A stretch of DNA of 64,000 nucleotides from Anadara kagoshimensis. Taxonomy: Eukaryota > Mollusca > Bivalvia > Arcoida > Arcidae. Below, in pieces: positions 1 to 11,700 of the stretch. Made by a program: the position numbers and the translations under genes. The stretch covers positions 67,875,130-67,939,129 of the forward strand of contig CM037865.1 in assembly GCA_021292105.1 (NCBI GenBank), given 5' to 3'. The first letter of the stretch is position 1, and the number at the start of each line of letters is the position of its first letter. Under the pieces are notes generated by a model, which was not told the origin of the DNA, ran no database searches, and was given only the letters and a program-made list of their open reading frames with translations.

Positions 1-309
1 TATCTAGCTACTTCTGATGTGTATCTTGATATAGACATATTACTTAACTTTATCCTGAAAAGAAGTTAAAGTTCTCTTACATCAATTTTTAGTATGCATA
101 TTAACCACATTATAAAGAATGAATATATTCAGAACACCTGTCAGCTATATACATTGTATTCAGCAAACCTGTCAGCTATCAGATTCAGCACACTTCCTAA
201 ATATATTTTTCATTATTCATTATGGGTAGTTAACCAATAGAACTAAGAAGGCTGTATGTAGTTACTTAATTAATATTAAAGGTGATTGCCTACAAACCCC
301 AACACATTC

Positions 310-691
310 CGTTGCTTTGGTGCTTTAGTTTGATGTTCAGTTTCTTTGTGTTTTACTAAAAAATACTAATCTGTCCAAAAAAAAAACAAATTCCATGGGA
401 CAAAAAAATCACATTTTTGGTTTATTGTTCAGATTCATCACATTTTTCTCAACTAGAGAAAAATCTGTCCACACAAAACCAAAGTATTTGATTCAAAATT
501 AAGATTTCATTTTGGTTTGCTATTCAGTTTTATCATGTTTTGTCAACTTGTCAATTTTTTGTCCAAACAAAACAATACAAAATCTTTGTTCAAAAAACTC
601 CATTTTGGTTTCAAGTTCAGTTACATCACATTTTAATTAACTTGTCAAAAATCTATCAAAATAATCTTTGGTCTATAGAAAGTTCTGTTTT
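310..691 (+). repeat. Degenerate ~90-100 bp tandem array, left part
   Basis: Four diverged monomers start near 316, 417, 511 and 604, each with a 'ttttggtttgttgttcag'-like stretch, then a 'cacttgtcaaaaatctgtc'-like stretch and 'aatctttggtctat'. The same monomer continues in the same orientation at 3562-3955, so one array was split by the element at 692-3561. Confidence 0.75.
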
Positions 692-1645
692 TATGGGCAG
701 CCATCAGGGCAAAAATACAAAAGCTGAGAATTAATCAAATATTTTAAAAAATAACAATAAAAAATAAATCAATAATTAAAAAATTAAAATCACTAAACAA
801 AATTCAAAAATCAATAATAAAAAAGCTGTGAATTAATCAAATATTTTAAAATAACAATAAAAAATAAATCAATAATTAAAAAATTAAAATCACTAAACAA
901 AATTCAAAAATCAATAATTCGAAAATTAAATCAATAACACAATTTCATAAATCAAAACTCAATCAACAACCAAAATCAAAACTCAAATCAACAACCAAAA
1001 CACAAATTAACGCTAGAGGGCGCGCAGAACGAGGGAAATGAGGCAGTATTCGAAAAGTGTCACCCGCACCCAATTTTCCACATTACACACAATATCACTT
1101 TAAAAACTAAGTATTTTTTAATAAAATTTTACACACTTGCCAGGCATAGGTATTTGTACTAAATTCTCTTTGGATTTTAATTAAAAATAAGTATTTTTAA
1201 AAATATTGATCAAAACGTTGGTGCGGCAGAACTGCCGCGCTCAAGCCAATTTATTCAGAGTGAATTTTGGTTTTTTATCAATTTCTCTTATATTAGAAAA
1301 TATTGAGCCATAAAATTTTCATGGCATCTAAATATGATATTTATCTATCGAAAAAATATTAAGTTCATTATTATTACTTTTATAATTTTGGAGAATTCTT
1401 GGTGCGGCAGTTGGAGACGTCGTCAGCCACACCCAAATCCAAATTTTCAGAGTGAAGTTTGCATTTAGATCGATTTCTCCTATAATCCATAATAATGGGG
1501 CATGAAATTTTCACAGGATCTAAATATAATATTTATTTATCAATGCATACTAATTGTTATATAAAAAATTTGATAACTTATGAGAACTTTGGGCGCGGCA
1601 GTTGGTCTTGTCGTCAAAATAGATCGATGTGTATATGTAAACAAA
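692..1645 (+). repeat. Left inverted arm of the 692-3561 element
   Basis: Pairs with 2587-3561. It contains a ~102-bp tandem duplication (about 717-822 and 823-920, starting near 'aaagctgagaattaatcaa') and two blocks around 'gcggcagttgg' and 'gcggcagaactgccgcgc'. Confidence 0.85.
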
Positions 1646-1685
1646 GGAAAGCTACTGTTTCTTGTAATGGAAGTACTGTCATTTA

Positions 1686-1951
1686 AAAGTTAAAGTTAAA
1701 GTCTGTCCCGAGCCATTAGGCCCATCAGGCCGGAGCTTATCCCGGTTTCGGTGGCGTTAAGCGACTGAGAGTACAAGACTCTCCCCTGAATGGGACGCCG
1801 GTCCATCGCAGGGTTAACCCCCAGCATTTTGCTGGTACTCATTTATTTTTCAGCTGAGTGAACTGGAACAACGTGAAATTAAGTGTCTTGCTCAAGGACA
1901 CAACACATCGCCCGGTCCAGGGATTGAACCCACGACCTTCGAATCATGAGT
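1686..1951 (-). repeat. tRNA-derived SINE-like sequence in the loop
   Basis: Widely dispersed metazoan repeat type with 'gggacgccggtccatcgcag', 'cagcattttgctggtac' and 'cttgctcaaggacacaac'. On the minus strand it reads 'gtgggttcaatccc', a good RNA polymerase III B box. It interrupts the symmetry of the foldback element, so it is likely a later insertion or part of the loop cargo. Confidence 0.65.
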
Positions 1952-2118
1952 CATTTAAGGAGCACCCCTATTGAAGTAAAGAATATAGGCAGTTTGTCTA
2001 ATTAAAATGAATTTACCTACAATTATCACAAGTGAAAATAAAACTGTCTCTGAAATCATCATCTAGACCTACACAGGAATTGTGAAACCACTTGGTACAA
2101 AACTCACAAGAAATCATA

Positions 2119-2334
2119 TCACCATATATGTTTGACAGGGAACACTTCGAACAGTCCAAATAGATATCCAGTGTCATTGATTTTTTCTCCTCCTTTTTGT
2201 GTTTTTAACATTTGTGATACAAAAGATTTTGTCTTAGAGTAAGACACAGTTGAAACAGCCGGTGACTTCGATTGTGTTTTAGACTTAGTAGATTTTGTCT
2301 TAGCAGAAATAGATTGTGTCTTAGAGGAAGACAC
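2119..2334 (-). CDS. Unrecognised Ser/Lys/Thr-rich small ORF in the loop
   Basis: 71-codon frame (MSSSKTQSISAKTK...). The same frame is open upstream to a stop near 2390, with a repeated 'PAVSTVS(S/Y)SKT' motif that makes the N-terminal half low-complexity. The C-terminal half (GGEKINDTGYLFGLFEVFPV) is not low-complexity and could be an exon captured by the element. No domain is recognised. It has no partner in the arms and may be non-coding. Confidence 0.2.
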   Translation of the reverse strand: MSSSKTQSISAKTKSTKSKTQSKSPAVSTVSYSKTKSFVSQMLKTQKGGEKINDTGYLFGLFEVFPVKHIW

Positions 2335-2394
2335 GGTTGAAACAGCAGGTGGCTTAGGAGAAGTAGATTGTGTCTTAGAGGAAGACTAGAATAG

Positions 2395-2515
2395 AATAAA
2401 ATAATTTCAAATAAATAAATAAATAAATCTTGAAATAAATAAATAAATAAATATTTGTTAAAAACAACAATTTCATAAATAAATTAATATTTGTAAAACA
2501 AATAAATAAATAACA
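2395..2515 (+). repeat. AT-rich (AAAT)n simple repeat
   Basis: Blocks of 'aaataaataaataaat' separated by short unique spacers, next to the start of the right arm. Confidence 0.85.
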
Positions 2516-2586
2516 CCCTTTTTAATTTCAGGGTGAACCCAGAAAAGGCAGGAGATTCAGAAAAAGAAACAGAACATTCTGTTTGT

Positions 2587-3561
2587 TTACATATATATCG
2601 CCGATATTTCGATCTATTTTGACGACAAGACCAACTGCCGCGCCCAAAGTTCTCATAAGTTATCAAATTTTTTATATAACAATTAGTATGCATTGATAAA
2701 TAAATATCATATTTAGATCCTGTGAAAATTTCATGCCCCATTATTATGGATTATTGGAGAAATTGATCTAAATGCAAACTTCACTCTGAAAATTTGGATT
2801 TGGGTGCGGCTGACGATGTCTCCAACTGCCGCAACAAGAATTCTCCAAAATTATAAAAGTAATAATAATGAACTTAATATTTTTTCGATAGATAAATATC
2901 ATATTAAGATGCCATGAAAATTTTATGGCTCAATATTTTTTAATATAAGAGAAATCAATAAAAAACCAAAATTCACTCTGAAAAAATTGGCTTGAGCGCT
3001 GCAGTTCTGCCGCACCAACGTTTTAAACAATATTTTTAAAATACTTATTTTTAATTAAAATCCAAAGAGAAATTAGTACAAATACCTATGCCCGGCAAGT
3101 GTGTAAAATTTTATTAAAAAATATTTAGTTTTTAAAGTGATATTGTGTGTAATGTGGAAAATTGGGTGCGGGTGCGGCAGTGCGGGTGACACTTTTCGAA
3201 TACTGCCTCATTTCCCTCGTTCTGCGTGCCCTCTAGCGTTAATTTGTGTTTTGGTTGTTGATTTGAGTTTTGATTTTGGTTGTTGATTGAGTTTTGATTT
3301 ATGAAATTGTGTTATTGATTTAATTTTCGAATTATTGATTTTCGAATTTTGTTTAGTGATTTTAATTTTTTAATTATTGATTTATTTTTTATTGTTATTT
3401 TAAAATATTTGATTAATTCACAGCTTTTTTATTATTGATTTTTAAATTTTGTTTAGTGATTTTAATTTTTTAATTATTGATTTATTTTTATTGTTATTTT
3501 TTAAAATATTTGATTACCGTAATTCTCAGCTTTTGTATTTTTGACCTGATGGCTGCCCATA
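2587..3561 (-). repeat. Right inverted arm of the 692-3561 element
   Basis: Reverse complement of 692-1645 with a few percent mismatch and small indels. It also carries the 102-bp internal duplication (about 3330-3430 and 3431-3540). Confidence 0.85.
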
Positions 3562-3955
3562 TGTTTTGGTATGTTTTCCAATTCAGTCAGGTTAAACTCA
3601 CTTGTAAAAATCTGTCAAAAAAAACCTAAAATCTTTGGTCTAAAAAAGATTCTGTTTTGGTGTGTTGTTCAGTTCAGTCAGGTTTAACTCACTTGTAAAA
3701 ATTCTTTAAAAAAAACCAAAATCTTTGGTCTATAGAAAGATTTCGTTTTGGTTTGTTTTTCAATTCAGTCAGGTTAAACTCACTTGTAGAAAATCTGTCA
3801 AAAAAAACCTAAAATGTTTGGACTAGAAAGATTATGTTTTGGTTTGTTGTTCAGTTTTATCACATTTTATTCAACTTGTCAAAAAAATCTTTGGTCGAGA
3901 AAGATTCCGTTTTGGTTTGTTGATCAGTTTAGTCAGGTTTAACTGTAGTATATAG
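3562..3955 (+). repeat. Degenerate ~90-bp tandem array, right part
   Basis: Monomers start near 3566, 3655, 3744, 3836 and 3911 in the same orientation as those at 310-691. They share 'cagtcaggttaaactcact' and 'aatctttggtcta' blocks. Confidence 0.75.
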
Positions 3956-4364
3956 GTTTAGGAATGTATCAGTCCTGACATTAATACTTGATCCAGATAA
4001 CCTTACGGTAGACAGACAGAATCAATAGTAAGATGGATTATCTATATAAAACATTGAGATAGATAGGTAACATAATGTGTTTTAACATTGATACACTATA
4101 ATAATAAAGTCAATAAAATATTTAACTGGTGTCATCAATATTCTATCAATTATTACAGTCATAGTCCATAACTAGATTTCTTAAAGATTATATATATCTA
4201 AACTTGATCATAGTTATCAATATGGATAGGTAATATTGAATTCATATAAAATTTGGTTTTACAATAAGGATGCTAATAGGCCTTAAACTGCTCACCTGTG
4301 GAAGCTGGAAATGTATTAAAACTAGAAACCAGTCATTTGAGACACAAATATCCCCTATTCCCAA
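3956..4364. other. Non-coding, nothing recognised
   Basis: AT-rich with no supported ORF, SINE or inverted repeat. Confidence 0.5.
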
Positions 4365-4560
4365 TGATCAGACAGGCTGACAGACAATAAATTTGGTATA
4401 CATCCTCTCATGTTGGTATACATTTATGTCAAGATTGATCAAAATCCATCCATAGACATAGAAGATATGGAACAGACACAATATCGAGATGGACAAACAG
4501 ACACGGGCAGACAGACTAACAAGGTGATTCCTAAATACCTTTCTAAACTTTGTTTGCAAG
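4365..4560 (+). repeat. Dispersed repeat, copy 1
   Basis: Contains 'gatcaaaatccatccatag', 'acatagaagatatggaaca', a cluster of 'gacagac' motifs and 'aaggtgattcc'. The same block order recurs at 9880-10060 and, more diverged, at 33960-34210. It is a molluscan-style interspersed repeat with no coding signal. Confidence 0.55.
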
Positions 4561-4668
4561 CGAATAATTATCTCAAAATGCAAAATTTGAAAGTGTGTAT
4601 CAGGCGACTGTAATTGCTATGACCTTGAATGAAGGTCAAAGCTTCACAATCTTGGTTGGTTCGTTTAT

Positions 4669-4745
4669 TTGGTGTGTGTGTGTGTGTTGTGTGTGTGTGT
4701 GTGTGTGTGGTTGGTTGTGTGTGTGTGTGTGTGTGTGTGTGGGTT

Positions 4746-4790
<45 letters not shown>

Positions 4791-4792
4791 TG

Positions 4793-4824
<32 letters not shown>

Positions 4825-4825
4825 T

Positions 4826-4864
<39 letters not shown>
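4669..4864 (+). repeat. (GT)n microsatellite, ~196 bp
   Basis: Nearly pure GT dinucleotides with periodic 'gggttggt' and 'ggttggttgt' interruptions. Overlapping open frames of up to 116 codons on both strands are products of the repeat. Confidence 0.97.
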
Positions 4865-4866
<2 letters not shown>

Positions 4867-5662
4867 GGGTCAAGATTGATGCCATCCATGAAGTTTCAGG
4901 CTTAAAAGCCATTCAGTTCATGACAATGTTTAATTGTCTTATTACTAAATGTATTTTAGGTCACTGTGGCTATGAATGAAGATTAAACTGAACATGCTAG
5001 GTTGGGCTTTATTCTGTAATCCTAAACATTCAGTTTCAAGCATTTAGGCCTTTCCAATGTTTGATAAGAAGATGTCAAAAAAACCTACATTACAGCCAAA
5101 GTCAACTTTCTTACAAAATTAAATAGGCCAATGGAAGGTGATGTTCAATGAAGTTTCAGTACTGTTATTGGTTTACTAGTTCTGGAGAAATTTCTTACAG
5201 AACACAGACATAAAGATAGATGATAGCACTGTAACAGCCAATACATTGGGCATTGGCTCGGGTGAGCTAATAATTTGTACAAAATTGAAAAAAGTATGAT
5301 TTGGAATATAACCAGGGACTGTCTCAATATTATCAATTCATGATAAACAATGGACCTGTAACCTGTGTATGATCTGAAATACATTGTTGAACATTTTTAA
5401 CTATTCTTAAATTTTCATAATAAATGAGTAAATAGCTATGGCTGAATCAATGCATTCATTTGTGACAGACTGGGATAGATGACTGGATAGCCAAGGCAGG
5501 TAGAGTGTCTCAGTAATATTGATCAGGTCCAAAGTTTGAGTCATTAGTCCTGGATAGGCTGCTGCATTTTGTCCTTTCCTGTTATTTATTTACGAGCCAT
5601 AGAATTCTTTATACACTGATTGATCTGTTAAATTATCTGGTGAAAATTAAAGCTACACAAAC

Positions 5663-5785
5663 CTATTAAACATATCATCATCTTCTCCACCCCATCCAAA
5701 AAACTGGTTGGAGAATCCATTTACAATCCGAAATTGTTCTTTAGTAATTGCTACTACACCACCAAATATATGTGTATATGGTAAT
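5663..5785 (-). CDS. B4GALT-family coding exon 4 (GWGGEDDD)
   Basis: The acceptor 'ttttacag' precedes 5785 and the donor 'ag|gtttgt' follows 5663. It encodes residues 234 (split) to 274: [18 protein letters not shown], then [19 protein letters not shown]. Trp265 and Glu268/Asp269 match the acceptor-site and catalytic residues of the family. Ile240 (codon at 5767-5769) is the donor-specificity position. The exon ends in phase 2, so another exon must follow. Confidence 0.92.
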
Positions 5786-8700
5786 CTGTAAAATGATAGA
5801 AATAGTCAATAGTAACTATGTTATAATTCTCCACTACTTTGTAATCTACTCTTTAATCTGGTACTAGTGTTTTAAATTGTCTTTAAAACACTACTTCTGG
5901 TCATATAAAACTCAAATGATGTCTACACATCACCATATAAATTTGGTACCAACAGGGTGAAATACTACTTCAATCTTATATCTTAAAACTCTGAATGTTT
6001 GCTTATTAAAAATACTTAATAAGTTTGTATATATATACTTTAAATTATTTTAATGTTTTTAATCAATTACTAAATAATAGAAGTTTTTCAGGTTTAAAAT
6101 TAGTTTGAACATAATCCAGAGTTATTGCAGTATGTAATGTATTTTTCAACCATACTGGTTTTACATGTAGAAATTAAGGAATTTTTCTTGTTCTCTCTAA
6201 GTGTAATTGATATTGGTATTTGGTAATTTAACACAACAATGGATGATTTTTAATATTTTGGTGCCCCACAAATAAATAAAAGAATAAACTTAAAATTATT
6301 CATTCATTCATTTATTCATTCATTCGAAAAACTACAAGTTCTGTAATAAAATACAAAATGCATGCTCAAAGGGAGGAAACTTTTTTAAAAACTTTGCACA
6401 ACCATAAAGATTTTCTTACTTTTTGTTATAAGGGAGACAACTCTTCTATTCTTGTAAGATTAAAATGTTACAACAGTGCAATGTGATTATACTTCATATC
6501 TATATGATATCACAAACATTAGTCTTGTATGAAATCTTTGGTTTTGTACTTAGATATGACAGTATTTCCCACAATTACACATTGGAAAATTGAATTTGTC
6601 ACTGGTTACATCAAATGATCAGTTGTTTAGTGACATAATTTGATGTAGTTTCTAATCATGATTATTTTTGTTGTTCACATAAGTTGCAAATTTATGCTTG
6701 ATTTAGACAAGAGACCCTATATCACAGGGATGGAGGAGTGGAGAGTTTTACACCCGAGTCATTAGATTCTTTCACTTATATTGAGGTGGTGGGTGCCAGG
6801 TGGAAGAACTTTATTTATCAACTAGAGTACCCAGAGAAAACCGCTGATCTTGACAGAAGGCAAACTGACAAACTTTCTCAAACTAAGGATCTGCCCCAAT
6901 GACTAGAAGGCACTGTGATCCATAAACCAGTGCTTTAGACCACTTGGCCACTAAGGCCCTTATAGCATACAGGGAGAAATAAGAAGTATAAATATCCTGG
7001 TCTTTGAAGGCAGGTGCCCCTCATACATGTAACTTTAAGACTAGTTTCAGCTGTATGAATATAGAAGTTTATACCAATCCATCCATACAATAAATATTAT
7101 ACATATGTAAGTGAAAAGCACCATTCTAACAATCTAATAGTAATGCATAAAACAACTATATAGTCTGTTATGAAAAAAAAATGGCTTCATGTTTTTTTAT
7201 GTAATTCTCTTCAACTACTGGGTTGATTTCTGCACCTTTTAGTTTATTTATTTATAATTACTATTTTTTCTTTTACTTAACCCAATATTGGTGCTTCAAA
7301 AATGTAACAAAAAGTTATATTCTCAATTTTCTTTATCTACAGGCCCATTTTGCATATGGATGGTCATATGTATGATAAAAAATAAATGACTTATTAAGCT
7401 ATACCTGTATTTATACTTATCGATGGCGACTGACATGTGTCGTGGATTTTCTGGACATGAATACATATTTAGGTCATATTCTGGAATTAGGTCGACATCA
7501 TGAAATATAAAACACTGGTAGTCATATAACTGACTAGACTCTATAAATCCTATATTCATTAACATAGCTCGATTGAACGGTGCTCCTGGGGCCTGAAAAT
7601 AAAAAAAATATTACCAATAATAATCATTGATTACGGAAATGTGCTAAGCATATCATTTTTTGGTAAGGTTCAAATTTTTTGTTTTCTGTGGACATAATTC
7701 AATTTATTTCTTTAATTCTTTATTTCACTCAAAACCACCAGAGGTGGTACTAGAGGTAACATTAGTACAAATGTATATACATCATCATACATAATTTTGA
7801 GGCATTTCATACTTAAAGAAAAATACACAAATGTACATATCAAAAATCAAAAATACACAAATGTACATATCAAAAATCAAAAATACACAAATGTACATAT
7901 CTATATATATACAATGAATAAGTAATTAAGCAAAATTATCACAAAATATGTAAATGAAGAAATGCATTACTAAGAGATATCAATAAAAATCACAAAGAAA
8001 AGCTCCACTGAATGATAAGCAGAACAAGTCATCCAATCAAAGCCCTGCCTCCTGACATTCATGGACACACTTATACCTAATTCAAATATTAACACCAATA
8101 AATACATATATGTGTATAAAGTTCAATCCATAAAAATCTAGCCTACTACCCTATCAATTTAATTTACAGGGTATTACTGGGCAATTAAAAGGTAATTTGA
8201 TATATGCAATCAGTCAAAATGTGAACAAAATATTGATGCCAATTGGCAAATGCTTAAAGCTATTACAGGTATATCAATTAAGTTATGATATTCAATAATG
8301 CAATCCAAGGTCATGGCAAAACATGACTAACTTCTCTATATCTGGAGTTGGTCAAGTGGTCACAAGCACACCCTTATGGATCAAAGTGCCACTCCCCCCT
8401 AGGTTTGCATCCCACTCGGGACAGACCCCAGTGTTTGAAAATTTGTCAGTTAACTTGTGTAAGTTTGGTGGTTTTTCTGTGCACTCTGGTTTCCTCCACC
8501 ATCATGAGCTGAACACCTTAATATAAGTAAAAGAATCTTGACTGGGATTTGGACAAAAAGCGAGTTTTTCTGTCATCTGCGATGTTGCAAACTTGATAAC
8601 CTTCTTGATATACAAGGAAATTATAATTCAATCTGCGCTTATGTTAGTTTTGTTAAAAGTAGACATTATGAATTTTTTGATGCCTGCAAACTTGAAAAAG

Positions 8701-11700
8701 AACAGTCTGCTCATTGGCTGACAGGACACATGTAGATGTTAAACTCTGAAAATTCATGTTAAATTCCTGCCTCTTGATATGCCAAACTTAAATATTATAA
8801 ACCTAGTGAAAAACCAAGTTATGTTTATGGGTATCGGTATATTTCTAGGTAATATATGTTACACAGTTAAAAAATTATTTGTTTTCATAATTTAATAGAC
8901 AATTTAATAAAATTTAAGGTATTTATAATCAATGGACTTTAGGGTAACGTTTTTTATTAAGTGGCATGCAAATATATGCAGTATTTTATGACAGGAAATG
9001 GATACCAATTTCATTGTATGGTACAACTTATAATTAAATTATAAAGAAAGCTTGTTAATTTTTACATTACATAATGCAAAAATTAAGAAGCTTTCTTTAT
9101 AATTTAATTAAACAGATTACAAACATCAGTCTAGAATCTCTGGATGTCATACAGTTTTGCTGATAATCACACATTGTATTCACACATACTACATTATCAA
9201 CATGTACCACACCTTTCTATTAAAGTCTTTCATTTTATAAGCTTTACACAGACATACACAACAAAATGCATTAACAATTTTTGTATCTAGAAAAAATATG
9301 AAATTAACATCATTTATTTTTATTACAGAGGTTAAAAAAATAAATTTGTAAATTTAAGTGTCTGTGAGTACCAGCAAATTTATATTTTACATTCCATTTG
9401 ATGTTATAAAACATAAAATGCATTATCATGTCCCTTAAGGTACCTCAGAATTCAGCCCTCAATTGATTTAGTGATGGGTTACTTAAAGTGTGAGATCATG
9501 ATTTACATGATTTAGACTTACATATTTTTACTATAAGTATTGTAATCGGTCATCATTGTAATCTGCAGGTAACAAATCCACGGTAAACTAATTATTAGTG
9601 GCTGTGTATATGGCATAATGTACCAGTACTTATATACATGAATTTGGTACACTTATTATAATCAATCAAATAGTTATTGTTTTGAGATCATTTCCACCCT
9701 CAAGGTTACCATGGTTAAAATTTGTAGGGTCAAGTCAAATCCATAAATATAAAAGTCCAACTTGAATGTTATGTTTTTGAGTAGGGTTAATGAGACAAGG
9801 GAAATAACTCTCTCTTGAGAGACAAATATCCACTGTCTCCAACATTATGGAATTGTTTAAGATTAGACATTGTACCTTGACTATTAAGCTATGAGCCTAA
9901 ATTTGCTAAGTGACACATCACCTCATTTTGGTTTACATTTGTGCCAAATTTGATCAAAATCCATCCACAGACATGAAAGATATGGAGCAGACATGGTTCT
10001 TGAACAGACTGCCAGACGGACATGCAGACAGGGTGATTCCTATATATCCCCCCCCCCCATTTTTGTTTTGGGGGTGTAATTGCAATACTTTCTCTCGTAC
10101 CGATAAAAATTACATGAGTACCTTTACAAATACTACCACTGCGGTAAGTGGGAGGCCGCTGGTTTGATCCCCGGCCGAGTCTGACCCAAGACATGAAAGT
10201 GGGTAGTGACTGTTTTTTCGTCAAACACTCGGCATTACAAAATAGGAAAGGAAAGTCTCGGTTCTTTTGGATTGGAACTTAAAGTAAATGAGGTCCCGTG
10301 TCACAATTGGCTTGGCACGCTAAAGAACCCTGCTGTATAATACCATCAGCGGAACTCACAGGCAAACTTTCTGCATCTTTGCCTATAGCTGGCAAAGTCT
10401 CAATATAAGTAAAATATTCTTGACTAGGATGTTAAACACCATTACTCAACTCTAACCTTTACAAGTACTGATAATAATTTCAATTTTAATTACTATCAAG
10501 TACAACATACTAAAATTCATGGCATATTTAGACATTGCCAGTACACTTGTCATTAGAATACCTTGGGTATTTTGAAATCATTCTTTAATAAGCAATAACT
10601 TGTCTTATGGTACATAGTAACATATTGTAGGTTATATCATGACTTATAGACTTTCCTTTTAATTCTTGGACTTTTGTTTTATCTTCTATACTTATGCAAA
10701 TACAATGTACATGATTGTTTTAAATTTAAAATGCTATAAGGTATTTTTAGAATGATAATGTGCATTTACTCATGTGCATTACAATTAGTCTTAATATCAA
10801 ATTTGACATAATGCATGCATGTGCAATGCTGCATATTAAGAAAGAGATTATACATAACACAAGGGACTTATTATCACTTTAAAGTACTGACCAAGTGTCA
10901 TAACTGCATTCCAACTGTTTTTGTTGATTTTCCATTTGGATCTTAAAATTATTTCAGACAAATATTATGCTACATCATATTCTTATATTTTTATAACTAA
11001 TTTAATATGATGGTAAAGTGTTTTTATTTTGAAGAAAGATAAAAATGAAGCCCCATAAAAAACCTTTTAAACAAAACATAGATAGAAAGTTCCAGTGAAA
11101 CAGCAACAGAACAGTGAAATAGACAAGTAACCAAGTATTATATCTTAATAAATATTATAATAATAATATTAATATTATAAAAATTCTAATATAGAGGGCA
11201 TTCTGGGCCAAGTTGTAAAACTTCTTATATAGAGGGCATTCTGGGCCAAGTTGTAAAACTTCTTATATAGAGGGCATTCTGGGCCAAGTTGTAAAACTTC
11301 TAATATAGAGGGCATTCTGGGCCAAGTTATAAAACTTCTAATATAGAGGGCATTCTGGGCCAAGTTGTAAAGCTTTCAATATAGAGGGCATTCTGGGCCA
11401 AGTTGTAAAACTTCTAATATAGAGGGCATTCTGGGCCAAGTTGTAAAACTTCTAATATTGAGGGCATTCTGGGCCAAGTTGTAAAACTTCTTATATAGAG
11501 GGCATTCTGGGCCAAGTTGTAAAACTTCTAATATAGAGGGCATTCTGGGCCAAGTTGTATAGCTTTTAATATAGAGGGCATTCTGGGCCAAGTTGTAAAA
11601 CTTCTAATATAGAGGGCATTCTGGGCCAAGTTGTAAAGCTTTTAATATAGAGGGCATTCTGGGCCAAGTTGTAAAACTTCTAATATAGAGGGCATTCTGG

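Larger units (their letters stand above)
692..3561. mobile_element. Long-inverted-repeat (foldback-type) element, 2.87 kb, 6-bp target duplication
   Basis: The ends are TATGGGCAGCCATCAGG and its exact reverse complement. The flanking hexamer tgtttt occurs at 686-691 and again at 3562-3567. The arms (about 692-1645 and 2587-3561) are near-identical inverted copies; for example the peptide starting MGHEIFTGSKY is encoded in the left arm on plus and in the right arm on minus. The loop of about 0.94 kb holds a SINE-like sequence and a Ser/Lys-rich ORF. No transposase is recognisable, so it is probably non-autonomous. Joining the flanks across the insertion gives a normal monomer of the surrounding array, which supports the boundaries. 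The superfamily is not assigned: a 6-bp duplication does not match the 8 bp usual for hAT and P elements. Confidence 0.8.

Noticed and set aside
4568..4979. Cys/Val and Thr/His ORFs over the GT repeat
   Set aside because: Microsatellite translation in several frames and on both strands.
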